From Sphingomonadaceae bacterium (GTDB lineage: Bacteria; Pseudomonadota; Alphaproteobacteria; Sphingomonadales; Sphingomonadaceae), in contig CANJSX010000007.1 in assembly GCA_947477055.1 (NCBI GenBank), positions 1 through 32,789 of the forward strand: a stretch of DNA of 32,789 nt, read 5' to 3'. Under the pieces are notes generated by a model. It worked only from the letters and a program-made list of their open reading frames with translations. It was not told the DNA's origin and made no database searches. Shown here in pieces: positions 21,494-29,891 of the stretch. Position numbers and translations under genes: made by a program. Position 1 is the stretch's first letter, and every line of letters begins with the position of its first letter.

Positions 21494-22189
21494 ATGCAGG
21501 TGAGGCAATTCGGTTTGAAGCAGGCACTGTTGACGTTGGGAACCGCTGCGGTGATCGCCCTTGTGGCATCATGCGGACCGAAGGAGGCACCCCAGCCGAC
21601 GCCGCCTCCGCCACCGCCGCCGCCAGTGGTCGTCGTGCCGCCCAAGCCCTATCCGCCTACCGGCGCCTCGCGCGACCTGCCGGTCCCTGCGATCGGGGCC
21701 GACGGGTTGTTCCAGAGCGTCAATCGCAATATCTCGCCCGCGCAGATGACCTGGAACCTGCGCTCGGCCTACAACGTCGCCGCGCTCAACTGCGCCGCGC
21801 CCGAGCGCGACGAGATCACCGCGAACTACCGCGCCTATCTGCGCCGCCATTCGCGCGCGCTGGCGGCCGCCAACCGTAAGGTGGATGCCGAGTTCAAGGC
21901 GCTCCATGGTACCGGCTTCGTCAAGCATCGCGAAACCTACATGACCAACGTCTACAATCACTACGCGCTGCCGCCGGTGATGAGCGCCTTCTGTCGCGCC
22001 GTGCTGGCGATCAGCCGCGAGGAAAAGCTGATCAAGACGACCGAACTCGAGCCCTTTTCCACACGCAGCCTCCCCAGCGTCGAGATCGTCTATGACGATT
22101 TCTTCCGCCGCTACGCCCAGTACCGCACCGAGCTGGCGGCGTGGGAGTCGCGTTGGGGTCAGCCCGCTGTGCCGCAGGCCACGCGCTAG
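21494..22189 (+). CDS. Proline-rich predicted lipoprotein of unknown function
   Basis: MQVRQFGLKQALLTLGTAAVIALVASC lipobox-like signal, then PTPPPPPPPPVVVVPPKPYPP; coherent ORF in the expected position after the terminator. Confidence 0.75.
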   Translation: MQVRQFGLKQALLTLGTAAVIALVASCGPKEAPQPTPPPPPPPPVVVVPPKPYPPTGASRDLPVPAIGADGLFQSVNRNISPAQMTWNLRSAYNVAALNCAAPERDEITANYRAYLRRHSRALAAANRKVDAEFKALHGTGFVKHRETYMTNVYNHYALPPVMSAFCRAVLAISREEKLIKTTELEPFSTRSLPSVEIVYDDFFRRYAQYRTELAAWESRWGQPAVPQATR

Positions 22190-22274
22190 GCCATTTTTCC
22201 CTTTAAAGGGTGGGGCCTCTTCGCTAAGGGGGCCGCTTGCGCGAGGTCATGGCCCCGCGCGACAGCACTGGAAC

Positions 22275-22350
<76 letters not shown>

Positions 22351-22354
22351 GTGT

Positions 22355-22497
22355 CGCTTGGGCCGGGATTTGACCCATGCTGGGCTGCAAATGGCGGTCT
22401 TCTGCGCTTCCGGTGCTTACGACCAGCAGGTCGCTCCGCTCCGGTTGTCGAATCCCCCCATTTTCGCTCCAGCCTGAGCCAAATCCCAGCCCAAGCG
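22355..22497. repeat. Approximately 143-bp imperfect palindrome immediately 3' of tRNA-Ala
   Basis: Outer arms CGCTTGGGCCGGGATTTG / CAAATCCCAGCCCAAGCG; partly paired inner arms; centre CGACC-AGCA-GGTCG at 22420-22433. Confidence 0.75.
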
Positions 22498-22518
22498 ATT
22501 GCGCATTTCCTTACCCCC

Positions 22519-22540
22519 GCTCAGGCTGAGCTTGTCGAAG
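22519..22540. repeat. REP-like half element GCTCAGGCTGAGCTTGTCGAAG
   Basis: Palindrome GCTCAG-G-CTGAGC followed by CTTGTCGAAG; recalled as a frequent intergenic motif in sphingomonad genomes (not checked here). Confidence 0.5.
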
Positions 22541-22582
22541 CCCGTGCGCGACTTTTTCCTCACATCACGCTAGACCCATTCC

Positions 22583-23635
22583 ATGCATTTTCTCGACCAG
22601 GCCAAAATCTATGTGAAATCCGGCGGCGGCGGCCCGGGGGCGGTCTCGTTCCGGCGCGAGATGTATGTCGAATACGGCGGGCCTGACGGCGGCGACGGCG
22701 GGCGCGGGGGCGACATTATCTTCGAGGCCGTGGCCGGGCTCAACACGCTGATCGACTTTCGCTATACCCAGCATTTCAAGGCCCAGCGCGGCATTCCCGG
22801 AATGGGCAAGAACCGCACCGGCGCGGCCGGCAAGGATCTGGTGATCAAGGTTCCGGTCGGCACCCAGGTGCTCGACGACGATCGGGAGACCGTGCTGCTC
22901 GACCTGACTGCGGCCGGACAGCGGGTTACCCTGCTGGAAGGCGGGCTCGGCGGGCGCGGCAACGCCAGCTACAAGACCAGCACCAACCGCGCCCCGCGCC
23001 AGCACCAACCGGGCATCCCCGGCGAGGAACTGTGGGTCTGGCTGCGGCTCAAGCTTCTCGCCGATGTCGGGCTGGTCGGCCTGCCCAACGCCGGCAAGTC
23101 GACCTTCATCAACCAGGTCAGCAACACCAAGGCCAAGGTCGGCGACTATGCCTTCACCACGCTGCGCCCGCAGCTGGGGGTGGTGCGCCACAAAAACCGC
23201 GAGTTCGTGCTGGCCGACATTCCCGGATTGATCGAGGGCGCCGCCGAAGGAGCCGGGGTGGGCGACCGCTTTCTCGGCCATATCGAACGCTGCCGCGTGC
23301 TGATCCACCTGATCGACATCAACGGCGTCGATCCCGCCGATGCGCTGGAAATCGTCGAGGACGAGCTGGAGGCCTATGGCGCCGGACTGGACGAGAAGCC
23401 GCGGCTGATCGTGCTCAAAAAGATCGAAACGGTCGAAGCCGAGCTGGTCAAGGCCTTCACCAAGGAGCTCAAGGCGGCGGGCGCGAACAAGGTGTTCGCG
23501 ATCTCAGGGGCTTCGGGCAAGGGCATGAACAAGCTGCTCGACGCGGTGATCGAGCATCTTCCCGCCGCGACCGTGACCGAGCGGCCGGACGGCGAGCGGG
23601 AAGAGGCGGACGAGAGGCCCTGGTCGCCGGTGTGA
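22583..23635 (+). CDS. obgE: GTPase ObgE/CgtA
   Basis: Glycine-rich Obg fold (VKSGGGGPGAVSFRREMYVEYGGPDGGDGGRGGD), G1 GLPNAGKSTFINQVS, G3 DIPGLIEGAAEGAGVGDRFLGHIERC. Confidence 0.97.
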   Translation: MHFLDQAKIYVKSGGGGPGAVSFRREMYVEYGGPDGGDGGRGGDIIFEAVAGLNTLIDFRYTQHFKAQRGIPGMGKNRTGAAGKDLVIKVPVGTQVLDDDRETVLLDLTAAGQRVTLLEGGLGGRGNASYKTSTNRAPRQHQPGIPGEELWVWLRLKLLADVGLVGLPNAGKSTFINQVSNTKAKVGDYAFTTLRPQLGVVRHKNREFVLADIPGLIEGAAEGAGVGDRFLGHIERCRVLIHLIDINGVDPADALEIVEDELEAYGAGLDEKPRLIVLKKIETVEAELVKAFTKELKAAGANKVFAISGASGKGMNKLLDAVIEHLPAATVTERPDGEREEADERPWSPV

Positions 23636-23678
23636 CGGCATGGTTGCATTGCGCGCAGTTTTGCCTAATTCCGCGCCC

Positions 23679-24809
23679 ATGCAGATCACTTGCCTTGCTG
23701 ACCTTGCTAACACGCGCACCTGCCCCCGCCTTGTAGTCAAGGTCGGGTCGTCGCTGCTGGTCGGGCCGGAGGGGCCGCGCCACGCCTGGCTGACCGGGCT
23801 GGTGGCGGAGATCGCCGCGGCCCGCGCGCGCGGACAGGAAGTGATCGTCGTCTCCTCGGGCGCCATCGCGCTCGGCGCGGCCCGGCTCGGGCTCGACAAG
23901 GGCGGGCGCGGGAGCCTTGCCGATGCGCAGGCTGCGGCCTCGGTCGGCCAGATCGCGCTGTCGGCGCTGTGGGCCGGGCTGCTCGAAGCGCATGGTCTGG
24001 TCGCGGCGCAGCTGCTGCTGACGCTGGACGACCTCGAGGACCGCCGCCGCTACCTTAACGTCACCGCGACGCTCACCCGCCTGCTCGATGCGGGCGCAGT
24101 GCCGGTGATCAACGAGAACGATTCCGTCGCCACGCAGGAAATCCGCTTCGGCGACAACGACCGGCTCGCCGCCCGCGTCGCGCAGGCCGCGTGGGCTAGT
24201 GCGGTGTTGCTGCTCTCGGATGTCGACGGGCTCTATGATCGCAATCCTGCCGATCCCGCAGCGCAGCTGCTCCCGCAGGTGCAGGGCGTCACTGCCGAGA
24301 TTCACGCCATGGCTTCGGCGGAATCCGCCTCGGGCATGGGCTCGGGCGGGATGACCTCGAAGCTGCAGGCGGCCGAGATCGCCGAGCGCGCCGGGATTGC
24401 GCTGGTGATCGCCAACGGCACCCCGGACGCACCGATTGCCCGGGCATTGGAGCAGGGCATCGGCACGTTATTCCTGCCCAAGCGGAAGGCTGGCGCACGC
24501 AAGGCTTGGCTGGGCGGGCGGCTGCGGCTCAAGGGCGCGCTGGTGGTCGATGCCGGTGCGGCGCGGGCGCTGGAGAAGGGCTCAAGCTTGCTCGCCAAGG
24601 GGATCGTGTCCGTCGAAGGCGAGTTCCAGCGTGGCGATGCCATCGCGATCCGGGATTCTGAAGGCGTGATTCTGGCGCATGGGCTGTCGGAATACGACGC
24701 CGGGGAATGCCGCCTTCTGGTCGGCACCCATTCCAGCGAGCAAGCGGCGATCCTCGGCTATGCCCCGCGCTCAGCCGTGGTGCATCGCGACCAGCTGGTC
24801 CTGCTGTGA
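23679..24809 (+). CDS. proB: Glutamate 5-kinase (with C-terminal PUA domain)
   Basis: RLVVKVGSSLLVG, VSSGAIALGAARL, VPVINENDSVATQEIRFGDNDRLAARVA, GMGSGGMTSKLQAAEIA; C-terminal PUA-like region. Start ATG at 23679 preferred. Confidence 0.94.
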   Translation: MQITCLADLANTRTCPRLVVKVGSSLLVGPEGPRHAWLTGLVAEIAAARARGQEVIVVSSGAIALGAARLGLDKGGRGSLADAQAAASVGQIALSALWAGLLEAHGLVAAQLLLTLDDLEDRRRYLNVTATLTRLLDAGAVPVINENDSVATQEIRFGDNDRLAARVAQAAWASAVLLLSDVDGLYDRNPADPAAQLLPQVQGVTAEIHAMASAESASGMGSGGMTSKLQAAEIAERAGIALVIANGTPDAPIARALEQGIGTLFLPKRKAGARKAWLGGRLRLKGALVVDAGAARALEKGSSLLAKGIVSVEGEFQRGDAIAIRDSEGVILAHGLSEYDAGECRLLVGTHSSEQAAILGYAPRSAVVHRDQLVLL

Positions 24810-25717
24810 CGCTGGCCATTACCGGGGCGACCGGCTTCGTCGGCCAGACCTTGCTTGACCGGGCTGTGACTGCGGGAAACGGGGTGCGGGCGCTGATTCG
24901 CCGTGAACAGGAACCCCGGCCCGGCGTCACCTGGGTACCCGGCGATTTGGGCGACCGCCCGGCGCTGATGCGCCTGGTCAGGGGTGCGGAAGCGGTGATC
25001 CACGTCGCCGGGGTGGTGAATACTCCCGAGCCGGAAGGCTTCGAGCAGGGCAATGTCGTCGGCACGCTCAACGTGATCGAGGCGGCCAAGGCGACCGGCG
25101 TCGGCCGACTGGTCTTCATATCCTCGCTCTCCGCTCGCGAGCCGGAACTTTCGACCTATGGCGCTTCGAAGGCGCGGGCCGAGAAGCTCGTCATGGCGAG
25201 CGGGCTGGATTGGACCATCGTCCGCCCGCCGGGCATCTTCGGCCCGCGCGACAAGGACATCTTCGAGATGTTCCGCATGGCCAGATGGGGCGTGATGCCG
25301 ATGCCCGCAAGCGCGGGGCGGGCGAGCTACCTCCATGTCGACGATCTGGCCCGGCTGCTGCTAGCGCTGGTCCCGGGCGGGGAAGACGCCTCGTACCGCG
25401 TGTTCGAACCCGACGACGGCCGCGCGGGTGGCTGGCCGCATGGCGAATTTGCGCGGGCGATCGGTTCGGCGATGGGGCGGCGGCCGTTTGTGGCGCATCT
25501 CTCGCCTGCGTTGCTCGGTGCTGCTGCGCGGATCGACCAAACCCTGCGCGGCGCAAACGCGCGCCTTACCCCTGACCGGGCGAGTTACATGAGCCACCCC
25601 GACTGGGTCGCCAGCGATACCGCGAAAGTGCCGACGTCAGTCTGGCAGCCGCAGATCGAAACCCGCGCGGGTCTGGCGGCGACGGCGCAGTGGTATCGCG
25701 AAGCCGGCTGGCTCTGA
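24806..25717 (+). CDS. NAD(P)-dependent epimerase/dehydratase (SDR family)
   Basis: ITGATGFVGQTLLDRAV Rossmann motif and YGASKARAEKLV active site; GTG start in GTGA overlap with proB. Confidence 0.9.
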   Translation: MTLAITGATGFVGQTLLDRAVTAGNGVRALIRREQEPRPGVTWVPGDLGDRPALMRLVRGAEAVIHVAGVVNTPEPEGFEQGNVVGTLNVIEAAKATGVGRLVFISSLSAREPELSTYGASKARAEKLVMASGLDWTIVRPPGIFGPRDKDIFEMFRMARWGVMPMPASAGRASYLHVDDLARLLLALVPGGEDASYRVFEPDDGRAGGWPHGEFARAIGSAMGRRPFVAHLSPALLGAAARIDQTLRGANARLTPDRASYMSHPDWVASDTAKVPTSVWQPQIETRAGLAATAQWYREAGWL

Positions 25718-25852
25718 TCCTCCCCTTGGGGGAGGGGAACCACCGAAGGTGGTGGAGGGGCAGGTGCGAGTGGGCACTAAGGCGAGAGGGCGGGACCACC
25801 GGCCTGTGCCCCTCCACCACTTCGTGGTCCCCCTCCCCGAATCGGGGAGGAT
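25717..25852. repeat. 136-bp inverted-repeat element between convergent genes
   Basis: ATCCTCCCCTTGGGGGAGGGGAACCACCGAAGGTGGTGGAGGGGCA mirrored by TGCCCCTCCACCACTTCGTGGTCCCCCTCCCCGAATCGGGGAGGAT; each arm contains two smaller hairpins. Confidence 0.9.
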
Positions 25853-25858
25853 TAACGC

Positions 25859-26665
25859 TCAAAAAACCGGATCGAATCCTGGCGGCAGTTCGCCCTCGTC
25901 GCTATCCTGGCCGGGGACGTGGATGCCGCATTCGGTCTTGTCCCAGCCGCGCCAGCGGCCCGAGCGCGGGTCCTCGCCCGGCGCGACCTTGCTGGTGCAG
26001 GGCGAGCAGCCGATCGAGGGATAGCCTTCGGCCACCAGCGGATGCGGGGGCAAATCGTGCTCGGTGAAATAGGCGGCGAGCTTCTCGCTGTTCCAGTCGG
26101 CCAGCGGGTTGACCTTCAGCCGGCCTTGCGCATCGGTATTGTCGATCTCGAAGCGCGGCAGCCCGGCGCGTGTAGCGGACTGGAAGCCCTTGCGGCCGGT
26201 GATCGTCGAATCGAAGCCGAGCAGCGCCTTGGCCAGCGGCTGGACCTTGCGGATATCGCAGCAGCCGTCCGGATCGTAATTCCAGCGCAGCCCGCTTTCA
26301 TCCTTCGCCGCGAGCAGCGCGGGATCGGGGGTGAGGTTGCGCAGCTCCGTCAGCCCCAGCCGCTCGGCCAGCAGGTCGCGATAGGCGAGGGTTTCGGGGA
26401 AATGCTTGCCGGTTTCGAGGAACAGCACCGGGGTGGCCGGATCGATCCGCGCGACGAGGTGCAACAGCACCGCGCTTTCCGCGCCGAAGCTGGAGACGAC
26501 GGCAATGTCACCGGCCAGCCGGTCGCGCAGCACGCTGGTCAGCATCTCGATCGTGTCGCTGCCCTGGAACATGCGGTTGAGGCGAATCGCATCGGCCTCG
26601 CTGAAGCGAGGGTTGGTGTCGATCCGGTCGACCGTCCGGTCCTGGGTGCGCGGCGCGTCAGCCAT
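25859..26665 (-). CDS. cysH: Phosphoadenylyl/adenylyl-sulfate reductase (thioredoxin-dependent); cysteine motifs favour the APS type
   Basis: DGCCDIRKVQPL and GCSPCTSKVAPGEDPRSGRWRGWDKTECGIH; CC plus CxxC pattern of [4Fe-4S] APS reductases. ATG at 26665 preferred. Confidence 0.93.
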   Translation of the reverse strand: MADAPRTQDRTVDRIDTNPRFSEADAIRLNRMFQGSDTIEMLTSVLRDRLAGDIAVVSSFGAESAVLLHLVARIDPATPVLFLETGKHFPETLAYRDLLAERLGLTELRNLTPDPALLAAKDESGLRWNYDPDGCCDIRKVQPLAKALLGFDSTITGRKGFQSATRAGLPRFEIDNTDAQGRLKVNPLADWNSEKLAAYFTEHDLPPHPLVAEGYPSIGCSPCTSKVAPGEDPRSGRWRGWDKTECGIHVPGQDSDEGELPPGFDPVF

Positions 26666-27086
26666 GACGCAGTTTCCAGATCGGCGCGCGGCCATCGGTG
26701 GTGGGCTGGTAGACGTCTGGCCAGGTAGCGAAGGCCCGCTCGGCGTCGGCCGGGTTCATCGGCACTTCGGGCGCGAAGGCATCGAAACCGCAGCGGCGCA
26801 GGGCGTTGAGCTGATCGACCGCGACATCGCCGACCGCGCGCAGCTCGCCAGCATAGCCCGCCTCGCGCAGAATCCGCGCCGCCGAATAGCCGCGCCCGTC
26901 ACCGAAGCCGGGGAAGTTGACCTCAACCAGCCGGATCCGGTCCAGATGCGGGAGCAGAGCGCGGGCATCGTCGCCCGGCTCGATTCGCACCGCCGAGGCG
27001 TTGGTCTGATCGCCGAAGGAATCGGCGGTGACGGCGGGATCGCCGACCGGTTCGTCGTCGCGGAAGCGGATTTGGGCTTCAACCAT
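26658..27086 (-). CDS. DUF934 family protein
   Basis: 142 aa; RGYSAARILREAGYAGELRAVGDVAVDQL typical of DUF934; between cysI-like gene and cysH. Confidence 0.85.
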   Translation of the reverse strand: MVEAQIRFRDDEPVGDPAVTADSFGDQTNASAVRIEPGDDARALLPHLDRIRLVEVNFPGFGDGRGYSAARILREAGYAGELRAVGDVAVDQLNALRRCGFDAFAPEVPMNPADAERAFATWPDVYQPTTDGRAPIWKLRHG

Positions 27087-28707
27087 AGATCGCCTCCTTG
27101 AACGGGGCCATGCCGATGCGGCGGTAGGTATCGAGGAAGCGTTCCTCGCCCTCCTTGTTGGCCAGATAGACGCCGGTGGCCGTCTCGATCGCGCCGACGA
27201 TCCCGTCCTCGTCGAAGCCGGGGCCGGTGATCTGGCCGAGCGAAGTATCCGCGCCCTCGCTGCCGCCGAGCAGGAGCTGGTAATTCTCCACCCCCTTGCG
27301 GTCGACGCCGAGGATGCCGATGTGGCCGGCGTGGTGATGGCCGCAGGCGTTGATGCAGCCCGAGATCTTGAGCTTGATCTCGCCCAGCTCGCCCTCGCGC
27401 CCGGCGAAACGCTCGGAAATCTTCTGTGCGACCGGGATTGAGCGGGCGTTGGCGAGGCTGCAGTAATCCAGCCCCGGGCAGGCGATGATATCGCCGATGG
27501 TGTCGAGGTTCGCGGTCGAGAGACCCGCTTCGTCCAGCCTGGTCCACAGCGCGTGGAGATCGGCTTTCTTCACATGTGCCAGCACGATGTTCTGGGCATG
27601 AGTGACGCGCAGCTCGTCGAAGGCATATTCCTTGGCGAGGTCGGCCATCAGGCGGATCTGGTCGGCGCTGGCATCGCCGGGGATGCCGCCGACCGGCTTG
27701 AGGCTGATCGTGACGATGGCATAGCCCGGCACGCGGTGCGCGGCGGTGTTGCGATCGACCCACAGCGCAAAATCGGGATCGGAGCGGTCGACGCTGTCAG
27801 TCAGGCCGCTCTCAAAGGCGGGATCGGCGAACTGCGCCTTGATCCGCTCCAGCTCAGCCAGTGGCGGCTCGATGCCTTGCGTGAGCAGGTGGGCGAACTC
27901 GGCCTCGACCTGGCGGGTGTATTCCTTCTTGCCCAGCTCGTGGACGAGGATCTTGATCCGCGCCTTGTACTTGTTGTCGCGCCGTCCGTAGCGATTGTAG
28001 ACGCGCAGGCAGGCCTCGGAATAGGTCACCAGCTGGTCGAGCGGGACGAAGGCGTTGATGCAGGGCGCGATCATCGGGGTGCGGCCCATGCCGCCGCCGA
28101 CATAGAAAGCCGCGCCGATTTCGCCCTTGTCGTTCTTCACGATCTCGATGCCGATGTCGTGCAGCCGCATCGCCGCGCGATCGGTGGCCGAGGCGATCAC
28201 CGCGATCTTGAACTTGCGCGGCAGGTAGCTGAATTCCGGGTGGAAGCTCGACCACTGGCGCAGCAGCTCGGCATAGGGGCGCGGATCGACCAGCTCGTCG
28301 GCGGCGGCCCCGGCGTACTGGTCGGAGCTGATGTTGCGGATGCAGTTGCCGCTGGTCTGGATCGCATGCATCTCGACCTTCGCCAGATCGGCGAGGATGT
28401 CGGGCGCGTCTTCCAGCTTGATCCAGTTGTACTGGATGTTCTGCCGGGTGGTGAAGTGGCCATAGCCACGGTCATACTTGTCGGCGATGTCACCCAGCAC
28501 CCGCATCTGCGCACTGCTAAGCGTGCCATAGGGCACCGCTACGCGCAGCATATAGGCGTGCAGCTGCAGATAGAGGCCGTTCATCAGCCGCAGCGGGCGG
28601 AACTTGTCCTCGGGCAGGCTGCCATCAAGCCGGCGGTGGACCTGATCGCGGAACTCGGCAACGCGAGCATCGACCATGGCCTGGTCGTAAGTGTCATACT
28701 TGTACAT
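27079..28707 (-). CDS. cysI: Nitrite/sulfite reductase hemoprotein (CysI-like)
   Basis: Siroheme/[4Fe-4S] motifs CPGLDYCSLA and GCINACGHHHAGHIGILG; TTRQNIQYNWIKLED and FYVGGGMGRTPMIAP. Confidence 0.92.
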   Translation of the reverse strand: MYKYDTYDQAMVDARVAEFRDQVHRRLDGSLPEDKFRPLRLMNGLYLQLHAYMLRVAVPYGTLSSAQMRVLGDIADKYDRGYGHFTTRQNIQYNWIKLEDAPDILADLAKVEMHAIQTSGNCIRNISSDQYAGAAADELVDPRPYAELLRQWSSFHPEFSYLPRKFKIAVIASATDRAAMRLHDIGIEIVKNDKGEIGAAFYVGGGMGRTPMIAPCINAFVPLDQLVTYSEACLRVYNRYGRRDNKYKARIKILVHELGKKEYTRQVEAEFAHLLTQGIEPPLAELERIKAQFADPAFESGLTDSVDRSDPDFALWVDRNTAAHRVPGYAIVTISLKPVGGIPGDASADQIRLMADLAKEYAFDELRVTHAQNIVLAHVKKADLHALWTRLDEAGLSTANLDTIGDIIACPGLDYCSLANARSIPVAQKISERFAGREGELGEIKLKISGCINACGHHHAGHIGILGVDRKGVENYQLLLGGSEGADTSLGQITGPGFDEDGIVGAIETATGVYLANKEGEERFLDTYRRIGMAPFKEAIYG

Positions 28708-29003
28708 CAGATCACCCAGTTGCCGGCTGCAGGGTCGGCGGGCTTGAGGGAAAGGTCGAGCCGCACGGTCGGGCCGAGCGCCCGGATGCGTTCCTTGATA
28801 TGGGCCGGGCGGACGCCCTCGGCGGTCTTCTCGCCGTCCACGGCATAGGCCGAAACGACATGGCGCGCCGCCTCTTCCCGGGCGAGGATGGTATCGGCCT
28901 CGGCGCCGGCATCCGCCGCGTCGTCAACATGCAGCGACCAGCCGCTGCCGTCCCACCAGGTGACGGCGCCGGTCTTCAAATCATTTCCGGTCAGGATATT
29001 CAC
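28707..29003 (-). CDS. DUF2849 family protein
   Basis: 98 aa; starts MNILTGNDLKTGAVTWWDGSGW; 1-nt overlap with cysI-like gene and ATGA overlap with the SUMT gene. Confidence 0.8.
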   Translation of the reverse strand: MNILTGNDLKTGAVTWWDGSGWSLHVDDAADAGAEADTILAREEAARHVVSAYAVDGEKTAEGVRPAHIKERIRALGPTVRLDLSLKPADPAAGNWVI

Positions 29004-29770
29004 TTCGCAGCCTCCAGCGCCACAGCGCGCAGTTCGATTTCATTCCGCGCCGCGACCTCACCGATCACGATCAGCGCGGGGCTTTGCACCTTGTGCTTTG
29101 CCACCAGCGCGGCGAGGCCGGCCAGTGAACCACGCAGCACGCGCATATCGGCCCTTGTGGCGTTCTCGATCACCGCTACGGCCACATCCGGTGCCACGCC
29201 ATCGGCGATCAGCTTTTCGGCGATCGCCTCGGACGTGGCAACACCCATGTAGATCACCAGCGTGCGGCCCTTGCCGGCAAGGCCAGCCCAGTCCTGCTCA
29301 GTCAGACCCTTGCACTGGCCGGCAACGAAGCTGACGATCGAGGCGCTGTCACGGTGGGTCAGCGGGATCTGCGCCGCCGCCGCCGCGCCCAGCGCCGCGC
29401 TGACGCCGGGGACGACCTCGACCGGCACTCCGGCGGCACGGCAGACCTCAGCTTCTTCTCCGCCGCGACCGAATACGAAGGGATCGCCGCCCTTGAGCCG
29501 CACCACTTCGGTCCCGGCCTGCGCCTCGCGCACAAGCAGGGCGTTGATCTCGTCCTGCCGCATCGTGTGGCGCGAACGGCTTTTGGCGACGGAGATCATC
29601 CGGGTTCCGGGCCGCGCCATGGCGAGGATCGCGGGATCGACCAATCCGTCGTGCACGATCAGCCGCGCATTCATCACCAGCCGTGCGGCGCGCAGCGTCA
29701 GCAGATCGGGATCGCCGGGACCGGCGCCGACCAGCCAGACCTTGGCTGGATTGGAGGCAGCTATGCTCAT
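29000..29770 (-). CDS. cobA: Uroporphyrinogen-III C-methyltransferase (SUMT; siroheme synthesis)
   Basis: VWLVGAGPGDPDLLTLRA, VRLKGGDPFVFGRGGEEAE, VVPGVSAALGAAAAAQIPLTHRD, VIYMGV motifs. Confidence 0.95.
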   Translation of the reverse strand: MSIAASNPAKVWLVGAGPGDPDLLTLRAARLVMNARLIVHDGLVDPAILAMARPGTRMISVAKSRSRHTMRQDEINALLVREAQAGTEVVRLKGGDPFVFGRGGEEAEVCRAAGVPVEVVPGVSAALGAAAAAQIPLTHRDSASIVSFVAGQCKGLTEQDWAGLAGKGRTLVIYMGVATSEAIAEKLIADGVAPDVAVAVIENATRADMRVLRGSLAGLAALVAKHKVQSPALIVIGEVAARNEIELRAVALEAAK

Positions 29771-29840
29771 GCTGGGGGAGATGGGCCTGTGCGGGGATTG
29801 ATGCCAGCCAGAATGGCTTTAGCCCGCCTTAGGAAAAGTT

Positions 29841-29859
29841 CCTCCCCGAAACGGGAAGG
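29841..29859. repeat. Short REP-like palindrome CCTCCCCGAAACGGGAAGG
   Basis: 8-bp stem with one wobble/mismatch and AAA loop; resembles CCTCCCC...GGGGAGG motifs elsewhere in the window. Confidence 0.5.
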
Positions 29860-29891
29860 CCCATCAAATATAAATTGGCCACACCTGTTTT

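Noticed and set aside
22055-22063. TTTTCCACA DnaA-box-like 9-mer
   Set aside because: Inside the lipoprotein CDS; shows that such 9-mers occur by chance here.
22199-22210. CCCTTTAAAGGG palindrome after the lipoprotein as an intrinsic terminator
   Set aside because: No loop-stem-T-tract arrangement in the right order; could be chance or part of tRNA upstream DNA.
27553-28848. Plus-strand 431-aa ORF opposite cysI-like gene
   Set aside because: Antisense shadow ORF of a conserved hemoprotein gene; no plausible start signal or domain.
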